The position numbers and the translations under genes are program-made. DNA of 64,000 nucleotides from Burkholderia sp. D-99 (GTDB lineage Bacteria > Pseudomonadota > Gammaproteobacteria > Burkholderiales > Burkholderiaceae): positions 434,001 to 498,000 of the forward strand of contig NZ_JAAOXM010000003.1 in NCBI RefSeq assembly GCF_011605345.1. The letters are read 5' to 3'. This document shows, piece after piece, positions 48,781 to 59,434 of this stretch (the stretch's first letter is position 1; every line of letters starts with the position of its first letter). Under the pieces are notes generated by a model. It made no database searches. It saw nothing but the letters and a program-made list of their open reading frames with translations, and was not told the origin of the DNA.

Positions 48781-48796
48781 GCGAATGGGTGGGTAC

Positions 48797-49972
48797 ATGG
48801 TCGATCGATCCGACAACGAATTTCCGATAGCGCCGCCCGTGCCCCGCAAGGGGCGCGGTGCGGTCGACAACCTGCAGGGGCGATACGAAATCGCGCAGCG
48901 TGAAGCGGTCGACGACGGCTGGACACACGAGTCGGACGATGCCGATTTCCCCGCGCCGCTGCGCACGCAGGTATTCGAGGAGCGGGCGAAGAGCATCCTG
49001 ACGCACAACCAGTCGCCCGATATTCCGTTCAGCGTATCGCTCAATCCGTATCGCGGTTGCGAGCACGGGTGCATCTACTGCTTTGCGCGTCCGACGCACA
49101 GTTATCTCGGCTTGTCGCCGGGGCTCGATTTCGAAAGCCGCATCTATGCGAAGGTCAATGCGGCCGAACTGCTCGAGCGCGAGATTGCGCGCAAGCGCTA
49201 CGTGCCGGAGCCGATCGCGCTCGGTGTCAACACCGACGCCTACCAGCCGGTCGAGCGCGATTTGCGCATCACGCGCAGCGTGATCCAGGTGATGCACGAT
49301 CGCGGGCTGCCGTTCGCCGCGATCACGAAGTCGTCGCTGATCGAGCGTGATCTCGACCTGCTTGCGCCGATGGCCGAACGCAGGCAGGTGATGGCGGCGG
49401 TCACGATCACGACGCTCGATGCCGATCTCGCGCGCACGCTCGAGCCGCGCGCGGCGACACCGGCGCGCCGGTTGCGCACGATCCGCGCGCTGCGCGATGC
49501 GGGCGTGCCGGTCGGCGTGAGCATTGCACCGATGATTCCGTTCGTCACCGAGCCCGACATGGAGCGCGTACTCGAGGCGTGCGCGGAAGCCGGCGCCACG
49601 CACGCGAGCTACATCATCCTGAGGCTGCCGTGGGAGGTTGCGCCGCTGTTCAAGAACTGGCTCGCCGCGCATTTTCCCGACCGCGCGGAGCGCGTGATGA
49701 ACCGCGTGCGCGACATGCGCGGCGGGAAAGACTACGACTCGGATTTCTCGAAACGGATGAAAGGCGAGGGGATCTGGGCCGACCTGCTGCGGCAGCGTTT
49801 CCGCCAGGCCGTCAAGCGGCTCGGGCTGAACGAGCGCACGAACGGCATTCTCGATCTGTCGCAGTTTCGCGGCGCGTCGGCCGCTGCGGCGCCGGTGCCG
49901 CGCGTTGCTGGTCGTTCGGCCGGCACGCGGTCGACGCAGTCGCGCGACGACATGCAATTGAACCTGTTCTGA
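48797..49972 (+). CDS. Radical SAM protein (PA0069 family)
   Basis: A 391-residue protein. CEHGCIYC (Cys-x3-Cys-x2-Cys) in NPYRGCEHGCIYCFARPTHS is the 4Fe-4S/SAM site, and the SplB-like fold follows (VNTDAYQPVERDLRITRSV, TKSSLIERDLDLLAP). It is distantly related to spore photoproduct lyase. The upstream LexA-type operator suggests SOS induction and a DNA-repair link. The start is uncertain: ATG 48785 is also in frame. Confidence 0.85.
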   Translation: MVDRSDNEFPIAPPVPRKGRGAVDNLQGRYEIAQREAVDDGWTHESDDADFPAPLRTQVFEERAKSILTHNQSPDIPFSVSLNPYRGCEHGCIYCFARPTHSYLGLSPGLDFESRIYAKVNAAELLEREIARKRYVPEPIALGVNTDAYQPVERDLRITRSVIQVMHDRGLPFAAITKSSLIERDLDLLAPMAERRQVMAAVTITTLDADLARTLEPRAATPARRLRTIRALRDAGVPVGVSIAPMIPFVTEPDMERVLEACAEAGATHASYIILRLPWEVAPLFKNWLAAHFPDRAERVMNRVRDMRGGKDYDSDFSKRMKGEGIWADLLRQRFRQAVKRLGLNERTNGILDLSQFRGASAAAAPVPRVAGRSAGTRSTQSRDDMQLNLF

Positions 49973-50021
49973 CCGGTGCGCTAAACGGGCGCAGGGTGCC
50001 GGTACGTCGCGTTCGTTGCGC

Positions 50022-50489
50022 TTACTGCGAAATTTGCTTGGCCGCTTCGACCTGCGACTCGAAATACGTCTGGAACGACAACGCGAGCGCGGTCATCAGC
50101 AGGAACGCACCGATCAGCAGCGAGAAGATCACCACGAAGATCACGGTCCAGCCCGACTTGCTGTGCTTGCCCGTCTCCGCATTGAATTGCGCGTCCCATT
50201 TTTCGTCGGGGCGTAACCCGTAGACGAGCGCGGCGAGGAATGCGGCCAGCAGCGAGATTGCGCCGGGTACCGCGAGCCACCAGCCGAGGCCGGCACTGCG
50301 CTGGGTCGCGGCGAGCAAGAGGAAGCCCGGGATGCCGACGATCGTCGCAAGCAGGTGCGCCCAGCCGTACACGTCGCGAAAGCCATACAGATAGAAGCGG
50401 TGCGCGCCGAGCGATCCGAACAGGAACGCAAGGGCGGCGGTGAGCGTCTTGGACCGGAAGCGGCGGGACGGTGCGGTGCTGCTGGACAT
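50022..50489 (-). CDS. TM2-like membrane protein
   Basis: A 155-residue protein with four membrane segments; the first pair (ALAFLFGSLGAHRFYLYGF, HLLATIVGIPGFLLL) has the G-x-H-R-F-Y-L pattern of TM2 domains. Function unknown. ATG 50489 is chosen since upstream codons are low complexity. Confidence 0.72.
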   Translation of the reverse strand: MSSSTAPSRRFRSKTLTAALAFLFGSLGAHRFYLYGFRDVYGWAHLLATIVGIPGFLLLAATQRSAGLGWWLAVPGAISLLAAFLAALVYGLRPDEKWDAQFNAETGKHSKSGWTVIFVVIFSLLIGAFLLMTALALSFQTYFESQVEAAKQISQ

Positions 50490-50598
50490 GGATGGCGGCG
50501 TATTGTCGTTGGCATGGGCGGCCGGCGGGCCGGCGCGGGCACGCGGCCCGGCACGCATTCTACGATGCCCGGTCGGGCCCGGTCACCCCTTGCCTGCG

Positions 50599-51738
50599 TC
50601 AAGGTGCCGCATAGGTCACGCGGTAGATGGCGCCGGCGTAATCGTCGCTGATGAGCAGCGAGCCGTCCGGTAGCGGCAGTACGTCGGCCGGGCGTCCCCA
50701 TACCGTGCCGTCGGACCGCAGCCAGCCCGTGACGAATGGCGTCTGGCGCGCCTGGCTGCCGTCCGCCGACACGATCACACGCATCACGCGGTAGCCGACC
50801 TTCGTGCTGCGGTTCCACGAGCCGTGTTCGGCAATGAACACGTTATTGCGATACGACGCCGGAAACATCGGCCCGGTATAGAAGCGCATGCCGAGCGCGG
50901 CAACGTGCGCGCCGAGCTTCAATACGGGCGGCACGTAGCGGCGGCATACGTCGGCACTGCCGAATTCGGGGTCGGGCGTGTCGCCGCCATGACAATAAGG
51001 AAAGCCGAAGTCGAGCCCGGCGCGCGGGGCGCGGTTCAGCTTGTCGTCGGGCACGTCGTCGCCCATCATGTCGCGCCCGTTGTCGGTAAACCACAGCTCA
51101 CCCGAATCGGGGTGCCACGCGAAGCCGACCGTATTGCGTACGCCGCGCGCGACAACCTCGTTCCCGCTACCGTCCGCCTTCATGCGTGCGATGATCGCGT
51201 AGCGGCTGCGATCGGCGAGACAGACGTTGCACGGTGCGCCGGTCGGCACGTACAGCTTGCCGTCAGGGCCGAACGCGATGAATTTCCAGCCGTGATGGTG
51301 TTCGGTCGGCAGCGCGTCGGTTACGACGGCGGGTGTGGGCGGTGTGGCGAGCCGGTCGTCGATGTGATCGAGACGCAGGATGCGCGATACGGCGGATATA
51401 TAGAGTGCGCCGCTACGGTAGGCGACGCCGACGGGCATGTCGAGCCCGGACGCGATCACGTAGCGCGCACTGATCCGGCCCTCGTGCATCACGAACGCAT
51501 GCACGCGACCTTCCCGGGTGCCGACATACAGGATGCCGCGCGGCGACCACGCCATTTCGCGCGCGGTCGGTACCGCATCGGTCAGCACTTCGACGTGGAA
51601 GCCGGGCGGCACGACGAGTTCGCCCACCGGCAACGGCGCGGCAAACGCCGGTGCGGATGCGAGGCAGGCAAGACCGGCAAGCAGCGCCGCGAAACGGTGC
51701 TGCGCGCGGCGCATCGAGGCGGCGCGAAGGGGCGGCAT
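50599..51738 (-). CDS. Secreted PQQ-type sugar dehydrogenase (sorbosone dehydrogenase-like)
   Basis: A 379-residue protein with a signal peptide (FAALLAGLACLASAPAFA) and a six-bladed propeller: LYVGTREGRVHAF, HHHGWKFIAFGPDGKLYVPT, AWHPDSGELWFTDNGRD, FIAEHGSWNRS and LISDDYAGAIYRV. The family oxidises sugars or aldoses with PQQ in the periplasm. ATG 51738 or 51714 could start it. Confidence 0.82.
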   Translation of the reverse strand: MPPLRAASMRRAQHRFAALLAGLACLASAPAFAAPLPVGELVVPPGFHVEVLTDAVPTAREMAWSPRGILYVGTREGRVHAFVMHEGRISARYVIASGLDMPVGVAYRSGALYISAVSRILRLDHIDDRLATPPTPAVVTDALPTEHHHGWKFIAFGPDGKLYVPTGAPCNVCLADRSRYAIIARMKADGSGNEVVARGVRNTVGFAWHPDSGELWFTDNGRDMMGDDVPDDKLNRAPRAGLDFGFPYCHGGDTPDPEFGSADVCRRYVPPVLKLGAHVAALGMRFYTGPMFPASYRNNVFIAEHGSWNRSTKVGYRVMRVIVSADGSQARQTPFVTGWLRSDGTVWGRPADVLPLPDGSLLISDDYAGAIYRVTYAAP

Positions 51739-51816
51739 GACGGTGTGGAGCGTCCCGGACACGACGATTGTATGCCCGCCTGACAGGCCGCCCGTGGATT
51801 TTTTACGCGTAAGTGT

Positions 51817-51845
51817 TTGTTGTACCTCTGGTTTCCGGCTATAAT
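51817..51845 (+). promoter_or_regulatory. rpsP operon promoter
   Basis: TTGTTG (51817-51822), 17 bases, TATAAT (51840-51845), 45 bases before rpsP. Confidence 0.8.
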
Positions 51846-51890
51846 CGCGTGTTTCAGTAGTTTCGAACCCGGTTTTCCGAAGGACATCAT

Positions 51891-52145
51891 ATGGTTATCA
51901 TCCGTCTGGCTCGTGGCGGCTCGAAGAAGCGCCCGTTCTACAACATCGTCGCTACCGATTCGCGCAACCGTCGTGACGGCCGCTTCATCGAGCGCGTCGG
52001 TTTCTACAACCCGGTCGCTACGAAGGGCGAATCGCTGCGTATCGCTCAGGATCGCCTGACGTACTGGCAAGGCGTTGGCGCGCAACTGTCGCCGACCGTC
52101 GAGCGTCTCGTGAAGGAAGCGCAAAAGGCGCAACCGGCTGCCTAA
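51891..52145 (+). CDS. rpsP: 30S ribosomal protein S16
   Basis: An 84-residue protein with the S16 signature ([20 protein letters not shown]). It heads the rpsP-rimM-trmD-rplS operon. Confidence 0.96.
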   Translation: MVIIRLARGGSKKRPFYNIVATDSRNRRDGRFIERVGFYNPVATKGESLRIAQDRLTYWQGVGAQLSPTVERLVKEAQKAQPAA

Positions 52146-52187
52146 CATGGCACGGTGTGCCGGTCGTGCCGGCTGTGAGGTGCATTG

Positions 52188-52865
52188 ATGGCGGGTCACG
52201 ATTCCGGTAATGCAAGGCGCGGGCGTGCGTCGTTTGGCGCATTCGTCCGCAAGCCGGTCGAGCGCGACGCTGTCGCGAACGCCGGTGAGGCTGCCGAGCA
52301 GGGTAGTCTCGAGGTGGCGCAAGCCTGGCCCGACGATGCCGTCGAGGTCGGGGCGGTGGTCGACGCCTATGGCCTGAAGGGCTGGGTCAAGGTGGCGGCG
52401 CATGCCGACGCCGGTCGCGGCGGCGATGCGCTGCTCAAGGCGCGTCGCTGGTGGCTGGAGCGCGGCGCGGAGCGGCTTTCCGTTCGCATCATGCAGTCGA
52501 AGACGCACAGCGACACTGTCGTTGCGCAACTCGAGGGTGTGAGCGATCGCGATGCTGCGCTGGCCATGCGTGGCTTTCGCGTGTTCGTGCGTCGGGAAGA
52601 TTTCCCGGCATTGGCCGCGGACGAATTCTATTGGGTCGACCTGATCGGTCTCGATGTCGTCAACGAGCAATCGGTGGCGCTTGGGAAGGTGAGCGGGATG
52701 ATCGACAATGGCGTGCATTCGATCATGCGTGTCGAGTATCCGGCGACCGGCAAAGACGGTCAGCCGACCACCGACGAGCGGTTGATTCCGTTCGTCGGCG
52801 TATACGTCAAAACGGTGGACCAGGCGGCGCGTCGCATCGTCGTCGACTGGGAAGCCGATTACTGA
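52188..52865 (+). CDS. rimM: 16S rRNA processing protein
   Basis: A 225-residue protein: RimM N-domain ([20 protein letters not shown]) after a 50-residue extension, then the PRC-barrel ([26 protein letters not shown]). It aids maturation of the 30S head and binds S19. It ends one base before trmD. Confidence 0.92.
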   Translation: MAGHDSGNARRGRASFGAFVRKPVERDAVANAGEAAEQGSLEVAQAWPDDAVEVGAVVDAYGLKGWVKVAAHADAGRGGDALLKARRWWLERGAERLSVRIMQSKTHSDTVVAQLEGVSDRDAALAMRGFRVFVRREDFPALAADEFYWVDLIGLDVVNEQSVALGKVSGMIDNGVHSIMRVEYPATGKDGQPTTDERLIPFVGVYVKTVDQAARRIVVDWEADY

Positions 52866-52866
52866 A

Positions 52867-53661
52867 ATGAACCAGGTTACCGAGAGCGCGGTGCAGTTCG
52901 ACGTCGTCACGCTCTTCCCCGAGATGTTCCGTGCACTGACCGACTGGGGGATCACCAGCCGGGCCGTCAAGCAAGGGCGCTTCGGGTTGCGCACCTGGAA
53001 CCCGCGTGATTTCACGACGGACAACTACCGCACGGTCGACGATCGTCCGTACGGCGGCGGTCCGGGCATGGTGATGCTGGCCAGGCCGCTCGAAGCCGCG
53101 ATCGATGCCGCGAAAGCGGCACAGGCGGAACAGGGCATCGCGAGCACGCGTGTCGTGATGATGTCGCCGCAAGGTGCACCGCTCACGCACGATCGCGCGG
53201 TACGGATGGCGCAGGAACCCGGTGTCGTCGTGCTGTGCGGCCGCTATGAAGCGATCGACCAGCGCCTGCTCGATCGGTGCGTCGACGAGGAAATCAGCCT
53301 CGGCGATTTCGTCCTGTCCGGCGGAGAGTTGCCGGCGATGGCGATGATGGATGCCGTCGTGCGGTTGCTGCCCGGCGTGCTGAACGATTCGCTGTCGGCC
53401 GTGCAGGACAGTTTCGCCGACGGGCTGCTCGATTGTCCTCACTACACGCGCCCGGAGGAATACGACGGCGTGCGCGTGCCGGACGTGCTGCTCGGCGGGC
53501 ATCATGCCGAGATCGAGCGGTGGCGGCGGCAGGAAGCCTTGCGGAATACATTGCGGAAGCGGCCGGACCTGATCGTCCGGGCGCGCCGCGAGAAGTTGTT
53601 GAGCCGGGCCGACGAGGCGTGGCTTGCGAACCTCGCACGCGAAGCGAAGAACGCCTCCTGA
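52867..53661 (+). CDS. trmD: tRNA (guanine-37-N1) methyltransferase
   Basis: A 264-residue SPOUT enzyme: [25 protein letters not shown], the trefoil knot ([32 protein letters not shown]) and [21 protein letters not shown] in parts. It prevents frameshifting. Confidence 0.96.
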   Translation: MNQVTESAVQFDVVTLFPEMFRALTDWGITSRAVKQGRFGLRTWNPRDFTTDNYRTVDDRPYGGGPGMVMLARPLEAAIDAAKAAQAEQGIASTRVVMMSPQGAPLTHDRAVRMAQEPGVVVLCGRYEAIDQRLLDRCVDEEISLGDFVLSGGELPAMAMMDAVVRLLPGVLNDSLSAVQDSFADGLLDCPHYTRPEEYDGVRVPDVLLGGHHAEIERWRRQEALRNTLRKRPDLIVRARREKLLSRADEAWLANLAREAKNAS

Positions 53662-53794
53662 GGCGGCTGCGCGGGCGGGAATTGGCGGTGTCGTGCATGC
53701 GTGCGCGGTACCTGATGTGAATCCATCCTCTATCGGGGCCAGGCCTGGAAGCAGGCGGGTGCCAACGCCGACACGATGGCATAAGGAGTCAGTA

Positions 53795-54187
53795 ATGAAT
53801 CTGATCGAAAAACTTGAGCAGGAAGAAATCGAGCGCGCGCTCGCCGGCAAGACGATTCCCGATTTCGCCCCGGGCGATACGGTGATCGTGAACGTGAACG
53901 TGGTTGAAGGTACCCGCAAGCGCGTTCAGGCTTACGAAGGCGTCGTGATCGCGATTCGCAGCCGTGGTCTGAACTCGAACTTCATCGTCCGCAAGATCTC
54001 GTCGGGCGAAGGCGTCGAGCGTACGTTCCAGACGTACTCGCCGCTGCTGGCAAGCATCGTCGTGAAGCGTCGCGGTGATGTGCGTCGTGCGAAGCTGTAC
54101 TACCTGCGCGAGCGTTCGGGCAAGTCGGCTCGTATCAAGGAAAAGCTGGTGTCGAAGGATCGCGCCGCAGCAGCTTCCCAAGAGTAA
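53795..54187 (+). CDS. rplS: 50S ribosomal protein L19
   Basis: A 130-residue protein: [58 protein letters not shown] precedes ATG 53795. It is the last gene of the operon. Confidence 0.96.
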   Translation: MNLIEKLEQEEIERALAGKTIPDFAPGDTVIVNVNVVEGTRKRVQAYEGVVIAIRSRGLNSNFIVRKISSGEGVERTFQTYSPLLASIVVKRRGDVRRAKLYYLRERSGKSARIKEKLVSKDRAAAASQE

Positions 54188-54202
54188 GAGCTGTAAGGAA
54201 AA

Positions 54203-54225
54203 AGCACCCACCCGGGTGCTTTTTT
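54203..54225 (+). terminator. Terminator after rplS
   Basis: AGCACCC and GGGTGCT around ACCC, then six T. Confidence 0.85.
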
Positions 54226-54274
54226 CATTCTGGCGCGACAATATGCTCGATACGACACGAACCCGAGAGCCCCA

Positions 54275-54961
54275 TTGAATCGCCGCCCCATCATCGATCC
54301 CGAAGTCCTGCCGGTCGAAGGCACCGGCGCCGGCCTGCCGGCCATCGATTCCCGCCTGATGACGCCGTCCGGCCTGCGCAACCGTTTCACACGCACGCTC
54401 GAATGGAGCGTCGAGCCCGGCGAGGCGAGACTGCAGGAGGGCGTCGATCCGCGTAGCGCGGCTGTCCTCGTCCCGCTCGTCGTCCGCGAGTCCGGCCTCA
54501 CAATGCTGCTGACCCAGCGCGCTGACCACCTGAACGACCACGCCGGACAGATCAGCTTCCCCGGCGGTCGTCGCGAACCGTTCGATCGCGATGCAACCGC
54601 AACCGCGCTGCGCGAGGCGAAGGAAGAAATCGGGCTGGCAGACGAGCGTGTCGAGATCCTCGGCGCGTTGCCCGACTACCTGACCGGCACGGGCTTCTGC
54701 GTGACGCCGGTGGTCGGCCTCGTGCATCCGCCGTTCACCGTGCAGGCCGACACTTTCGAAGTGGCCGAGATTTTCGAAGTGCCGCTCGCATTCCTGATGA
54801 ATCCCGCGAACCATCAGGTTCGTGTGTTCCGCTGGGAAGGCGGTGAGCGTCGTTTTTTTGCGATGCCCTATCCGAATGGCGAACCCGGCGGGCATTACTT
54901 CATCTGGGGCGCAACTGCCGGCATGTTGCGCAATCTGTACCGCTTCTTGGCCGCCGGCTAG
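54275..54961 (+). CDS. NUDIX hydrolase (CoA pyrophosphatase-like)
   Basis: A 228-residue protein. The NUDIX box lies in GGRREPFDRDATATALREAK followed by EEIGL near residue 95; LTQRADHLNDHAGQISFPGG is the CoA-pyrophosphatase (UPF0035) signature. It hydrolyses CoA or related dinucleotides. The start is probably TTG 54275 with a weak ribosome site; ATG 54359 is the next choice. Confidence 0.85.
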   Translation: MNRRPIIDPEVLPVEGTGAGLPAIDSRLMTPSGLRNRFTRTLEWSVEPGEARLQEGVDPRSAAVLVPLVVRESGLTMLLTQRADHLNDHAGQISFPGGRREPFDRDATATALREAKEEIGLADERVEILGALPDYLTGTGFCVTPVVGLVHPPFTVQADTFEVAEIFEVPLAFLMNPANHQVRVFRWEGGERRFFAMPYPNGEPGGHYFIWGATAGMLRNLYRFLAAG

Positions 54962-55081
54962 GCGCGCACGGCGGCTGGCGCGCGCGGCCGGCTGCCGCGC
55001 GACCGCGCCGGCAGCCATCCGGTGCTTACGCTGTGCTATCGTTATGCAAAAAATGACATAACTCCGAAGACGGCGCCACGC

Positions 55082-56020
55082 ATGACTTTCTTTTCGGTTC
55101 TCCTCGCCCTCATCATCGAACAGGTCCGCGCGTTGTCGCCGAACAATCCGGTGTTCGCGCTGTTCCAGTTTCATGCGGAAACCGTCGCGCATGGTCTCGA
55201 CGCAGGCAAGCAGAAGCACGGCATCCTCGCATGGCTCGCGGTCGTGCTGCCGTGGGTGCTGATCGTCGCGCTGGTCTATTTCCTGCTGTACAAGGTGAGC
55301 TTCGTGCTCGCGTTCATCTGGAACGTCGTCGTCGTGTATTTCACGCTCGGCTTCCGCCAGTTCAGCCACTACTTCACCGACATCCACCTCGCGCTCAACA
55401 ACGATGACGTGCCGCGTGCGCGCGAAATCCTGCACGAGTGGACGGGTATCGACACGGTCGACATGCCGGTCGGCGAAATCGTCCGTCACACGCTGATTCA
55501 CGCCGTTGTCGCATCGCATCGCCACGTGTTCGGCGTGTTCTTCTGGTACGTGCTGCCGATCGGCCCGGCCGGTGCGGTGCTGTACCGGATTTCCGAATAC
55601 CTCGCGCGCAGCTGGTCGACGCCGGGCGACGACCGCACGGCGGCCTTCTCGACGTTCGCGCAGCGCGCGTTCTTCGTGATCGACTGGATTCCCTCGCGAC
55701 TGACCGCACTCGGCTTCGCAATCGTCGGCAATTTCGAGGACGCGATCTACGCGTGGCGCAACCACACGCGTCAGTGGCCCGATCCGAACGACGGCGTCCT
55801 GCTGGCCGCCGGTAGCGGAGCGCTCGGCGCACGCCTCGCCGGGCCGCTCGCGGAACCGTCGAGCCTCGATGCGCTGGCGGTCGGCGACAGCGGCCCGTTG
55901 ACGGTGGGCGATGATTGCACGCCGCGTACGCTGCAATCGGCGGTTGGCCTCGTCTGGCGCGCGGTGATCCTGTGGATGATTCTGCTGCTGATGCTGACGC
56001 TCGCCGTCTGGGTGTCGTGA
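55082..56020 (+). CDS. CobD/CbiB-AmpE-like membrane protein
   Basis: A 312-residue inner-membrane protein with four to five membrane segments (WLAVVLPWVLIVALVYFLL; FVLAFIWNVVVVYFTLGF; GVFFWYVLPIGPAGAVLYRI; C-terminal WMILLLMLTLAVWV). FTDIHLALNNDDVPRAREIL and the RHTLIHAVVASHRH block match the CobD/AmpE group. No cobalamin genes are nearby, so the regulatory or AmpE-like role is likelier. Confidence 0.78.
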   Translation: MTFFSVLLALIIEQVRALSPNNPVFALFQFHAETVAHGLDAGKQKHGILAWLAVVLPWVLIVALVYFLLYKVSFVLAFIWNVVVVYFTLGFRQFSHYFTDIHLALNNDDVPRAREILHEWTGIDTVDMPVGEIVRHTLIHAVVASHRHVFGVFFWYVLPIGPAGAVLYRISEYLARSWSTPGDDRTAAFSTFAQRAFFVIDWIPSRLTALGFAIVGNFEDAIYAWRNHTRQWPDPNDGVLLAAGSGALGARLAGPLAEPSSLDALAVGDSGPLTVGDDCTPRTLQSAVGLVWRAVILWMILLLMLTLAVWVS

Positions 56021-56049
56021 CGGGGCGGTACGGTACCCGATGAAAGGCA

Positions 56050-56074
56050 AAAGGCCGGCTTGATGCCGGCCTTT
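56050..56074 (+). terminator. Terminator after the CobD-like gene
   Basis: AAGGCCGGC and GCCGGCCTT around TTGAT, then a short T tract. Confidence 0.7.
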
Positions 56075-56084
56075 CTGCTGTGGA

Positions 56085-56402
56085 TCAATCGTCGCGCGGG
56101 TCGCGTACGGCGCCGCATTGCCAGCACGCGGTGAACTGGGCTTCGAGCGCCTCGCCGCACTGCCGGCAGCGCCACGGCGCGGCACCGGCCGACGGGCCGT
56201 GCGACGCGGCATCGAGGAGCCGGCGCGCGAGCGCGTCGTCGCGTTCGTCGTCGAGCCACAGCTCGGGCGTGCACGCGTCGGCGGGCAGGCCACCCAGCGC
56301 GCCGGTCGCGTAGCAGTTATGCAGCTCGCAACCGATGCCCGCCACCTGAAGCACGTTGGCCCAATGCTGCGCCGTCGCAAGATTGGGTGCCTTGAAACGC
56401 AT
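56085..56402 (-). CDS. DUF2007-type protein with zinc ribbon
   Basis: A 105-residue protein: an N-terminal signal-transducing-like fold (KAPNLATAQHWANVLQVAGI) and a C-terminal zinc ribbon (WRCRQCGEALEAQF ... CWQCG). Function unknown. It lies downstream of rsgA in the same direction. Confidence 0.75.
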   Translation of the reverse strand: MRFKAPNLATAQHWANVLQVAGIGCELHNCYATGALGGLPADACTPELWLDDERDDALARRLLDAASHGPSAGAAPWRCRQCGEALEAQFTACWQCGAVRDPRDD

Positions 56403-56464
56403 GGCGGCTCCTGTCGGTGAAGGCCGGTCCGAACGGTGCCGGCCACCGCGCGCCTGTCGCGCGA

Positions 56465-57406
56465 TCAGCGGACGATCTGGCTCGCCTCGTGTACGAGCTG
56501 CGCATACAGCGCATGCCGCGACGGCGCGATGCGGCCGTCGTCGACGGCTTCGAGAATCGCGCAGCCGGGCTCGTGCAGATGATGACAATTATAGAAACGG
56601 CAGTCGGCGAGCAGCGGCCGGAACTCCGGAAATGCACGCTCGAGACGGCCTTCCGTCAGGTGGTAGAGGCCGAATTCCTGGAAGCCCGGCGAATCGATCA
56701 GGGCGCCGCCGCCCTCCAGCGGGTAGAGGCGCGTGAACGTCGTCGTGTGACGGCCGCTGTTGAGCGCGGCCGAAATCTCGCGCGTGGCGGCTTCGGCATC
56801 GGGAACGAGCAGGTTCACGAGCGTCGACTTGCCCATCCCGGACTGGCCGAGCAGGATCGTCGAATGCCCGGCGAGGTGCGGCATCAGTTGCGCGCGCGCG
56901 TCGTCGGGCGAGCCTTTCACCGACAGCTCGAGCACGTCATAGCCGAGTGCGCGGTAGGGCGCGAGGCGTTCGCGCGCGACCGGCAGCGCGGCTTCGACGT
57001 CGATCTTGTTCAGCACGACGAGCGGCTTCAGCTCGTTCGCCTCGGCGGCAATCAGCGCGCGGCCGAGCAGGTCCTCGCTGAAGTAGGGCTCGGTCGCGAG
57101 CACGATCAGCAACTGGTCGAGGTTGGCCGCGAACAGCTTCGACTTGAACTGGTCGGAACGGTACAGCAGGTTGCGTCGTTCGCCGATCTCGACGATGACG
57201 CCCTGGTCGGCTGATGCGAGTTCGTAAGCAACACGGTCGCCGACCGCGATATCGCTCTTCTTGCCGCGCGGGAAGCACTGCAGCATCGGGCCGCCGTCGT
57301 CGGGCGCGACGATGTAGTGGCGCCCGTGCGCCGCGATCACGCGGCCTTCGGCACGTTGCGCGCCCGATGCGCGCGGGGCCGGCTTGCGGGAGGTCGGCCG
57401 GCTCAT
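56465..57406 (-). CDS. rsgA: Ribosome small subunit GTPase A
   Basis: A 313-residue circularly permuted GTPase: OB domain, NKID (G4), GQSGMGKST (G1) near residue 195, [11 protein letters not shown] (G3) and a zinc knuckle ([14 protein letters not shown]). It checks late 30S maturation. Its start overlaps the M48 gene stop by four bases. Confidence 0.94.
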   Translation of the reverse strand: MSRPTSRKPAPRASGAQRAEGRVIAAHGRHYIVAPDDGGPMLQCFPRGKKSDIAVGDRVAYELASADQGVIVEIGERRNLLYRSDQFKSKLFAANLDQLLIVLATEPYFSEDLLGRALIAAEANELKPLVVLNKIDVEAALPVARERLAPYRALGYDVLELSVKGSPDDARAQLMPHLAGHSTILLGQSGMGKSTLVNLLVPDAEAATREISAALNSGRHTTTFTRLYPLEGGGALIDSPGFQEFGLYHLTEGRLERAFPEFRPLLADCRFYNCHHLHEPGCAILEAVDDGRIAPSRHALYAQLVHEASQIVR

Positions 57407-58662
57407 GCGTGCTGCATCAGGCGGTCGATCCGCTGCGAGGCAGGCGGATGCGAGTAGTAGAAGGCCGTGTAGACGGGGTCGGGCGTCAGCGTCGACGCGT
57501 TGTCCTCATAGAGCTTCACGAGTGCGCTGACGAGATCCTGCGCGTCGGTCTGGCTGGCCGCGAATGCGTCGGCCTCGAATTCGTGCTTGCGCGACGTGAG
57601 GCTGCCGAACGGTGTCGCGAAGAACAGGAACACGGGAATCGCGAGGAAGAACAGCACAAGCGCGGCACCCGCGTTGCTCGTGTCGAGCGACGGCGTGACT
57701 CCAAGCCCGGTGTAGAACCATGTGCGTTGCGCAAGCCAGCCGAGCAGCGCGAGCAGCACGAGGCTCAGCACGAACGACACGAGCATCCGCTTCATCACGT
57801 GGCGGCGCTTGAAGTGGCCGAGTTCGTGCGCAAGCACGGCCTCGATTTCCTGGCCGGACAGGCGCGCGAGCAGCGTGTCGAAGAACACGATCCGCTTCGA
57901 GGCGCCGAAGCCCGTGAAGTACGCGTTGCCGTGCGCGGAGCGGCGGCTGCCGTCCATCACGAACAGGCCCTTCGCCGCAAAGCCGCAGCGCTTCATCAGC
58001 GACTCGATGCGCGCGCGCAGCGCGTCGTCCTTCAGCGGCTCGAACTTGTTGAAGATCGGTGCGATGAAGGTCGGGTAGATCAGCAGCACGAGCATCTGGA
58101 ACGCGACCCAGACGATCCAGGTCCACAGCCACCAAAGGCTGCCGGCCTGGTTCATCAGCCACAGCACGACGAACAGCAGCGGCAGGCCGAGTGCGGCGCC
58201 GAGCAGCGAGTTTTTCAGCATGTCGGTGAAAAACAGCCGCTTCGTCATCCGGTTGAAGCCGAAGCGCTGTTCGATCCCGAACTGGCGGTAATACTCGAAC
58301 GGGACGTCGATTACGCTCGTTATCACGAGCACCGCCGCGACGAGCGCGACCTGCTGCCCGTAGCCGCGGCCGAGCCAGCCGGTGAGCAGCGTGTCGAGCG
58401 CGCCGACGCCGCCGAGCAGCGTGAGGCCGACCAGCACGGCCGCGCTGACGACGATCTCGAGCATCGTCAGCCGGGTGCGCTCGACCGTATAGTCGGCCGC
58501 GCGCTGGTGGGCGGTCAGCGGGATGGTCGCGCTGAACTGCGCGGGGACGCCGTTGCGGTGCGCCGCGACGAAGCGGATCTGCCGCGACGCGAGCCACAGC
58601 TTGGTGACGACCATCGCGAGTACGGCGAGCGCGAACAGCAGGGTGAACGAAAAGGGTGACAT
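57403..58662 (-). CDS. M48 family zinc metallopeptidase (STE24-like)
   Basis: A 419-residue multi-pass membrane protease. HELGH near residue 277 in [14 protein letters not shown] is the zinc site, with EFEADAFAA as third ligand. It has an N-terminal CAAX-protease-type membrane domain. It may act in membrane protein quality control. ATG 58662 is chosen over an earlier TTG. Confidence 0.9.
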   Translation of the reverse strand: MSPFSFTLLFALAVLAMVVTKLWLASRQIRFVAAHRNGVPAQFSATIPLTAHQRAADYTVERTRLTMLEIVVSAAVLVGLTLLGGVGALDTLLTGWLGRGYGQQVALVAAVLVITSVIDVPFEYYRQFGIEQRFGFNRMTKRLFFTDMLKNSLLGAALGLPLLFVVLWLMNQAGSLWWLWTWIVWVAFQMLVLLIYPTFIAPIFNKFEPLKDDALRARIESLMKRCGFAAKGLFVMDGSRRSAHGNAYFTGFGASKRIVFFDTLLARLSGQEIEAVLAHELGHFKRRHVMKRMLVSFVLSLVLLALLGWLAQRTWFYTGLGVTPSLDTSNAGAALVLFFLAIPVFLFFATPFGSLTSRKHEFEADAFAASQTDAQDLVSALVKLYEDNASTLTPDPVYTAFYYSHPPASQRIDRLMQHA

Positions 58663-58779
58663 CGAAGGCGCCAAAGGGTTCTATGCGAGAATTATATGTT
58701 CTTGCGGACCGGGCCCGCTGATGCGATGCCGGCCGCCCGGGCGGCGCCGCGCGCCGTCCGCCATTTTCCAGGATGACTC

Positions 58780-59400
58780 ATGACCGATACCGCCGCTTCC
58801 ACCAGCCAGCCAGCGCTCGTGCGCAACGAGTTGAACCTCGTCTGGCTCGACATGGAGATGACGGGCCTCGACCCGGATAACGACCGCATCATCGAGATCG
58901 CGGTCGTCGTGACCAATTCCACGCTCGACATCGCGGTCGAAGGCCCCGTGTTCGCGATCCACCAGAGCGACGAAACGCTCGCGAAGATGGACGACTGGAA
59001 CAAGTCGACGCACGGCCGCTCGGGCCTGATCGACCGCGTGCGCGCGTCGACCTTGACCGAAGCGGAAGCCGCCGCGCAGTTGCAGGCATTCCTCGCGCAG
59101 TACGTGTCGCCCGGCAAGTCGCCGATGTGCGGCAACTCGATCTGCCAGGACCGACGCTTCATGGCGCGCTGGATGCCCGAATTCGAGCGGTTCTTCCACT
59201 ACCGCAACCTCGACGTCAGTACGCTCAAGGAGCTGTGCCGCCGCTGGCAGCCCGCGATCTACAAGGGTTTCCAGAAGCGCGCGATGCATACGGCGCTCGC
59301 GGACATCCACGAATCGATCGACGAGCTGAAGTACTACCGTGAGCATTTCCTGATTCCGGCCGCGCCGGCTTCGGCGGGCGAATCCGCGCCGGCCGCCTGA
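58780..59400 (+). CDS. orn: Oligoribonuclease
   Basis: A 206-residue DEDDh exonuclease: [20 protein letters not shown] (Asp, Glu), [17 protein letters not shown] (Asp), and [14 protein letters not shown] (His, Asp). It degrades nano-RNA and pGpG, closing cyclic di-GMP turnover. The Ala-rich tail is normal. Confidence 0.96.
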   Translation: MTDTAASTSQPALVRNELNLVWLDMEMTGLDPDNDRIIEIAVVVTNSTLDIAVEGPVFAIHQSDETLAKMDDWNKSTHGRSGLIDRVRASTLTEAEAAAQLQAFLAQYVSPGKSPMCGNSICQDRRFMARWMPEFERFFHYRNLDVSTLKELCRRWQPAIYKGFQKRAMHTALADIHESIDELKYYREHFLIPAAPASAGESAPAA

Positions 59401-59434
59401 GCGGGCCGGCACGCGCCCGGCGCTGGGTACAGGC

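Noticed and set aside
53789-56446. Leftward ORF of 885 codons across rplS, the NUDIX gene and the CobD-like gene
   Set aside because: It crosses several well-supported rightward genes and has the skewed composition of a GC-rich shadow frame.
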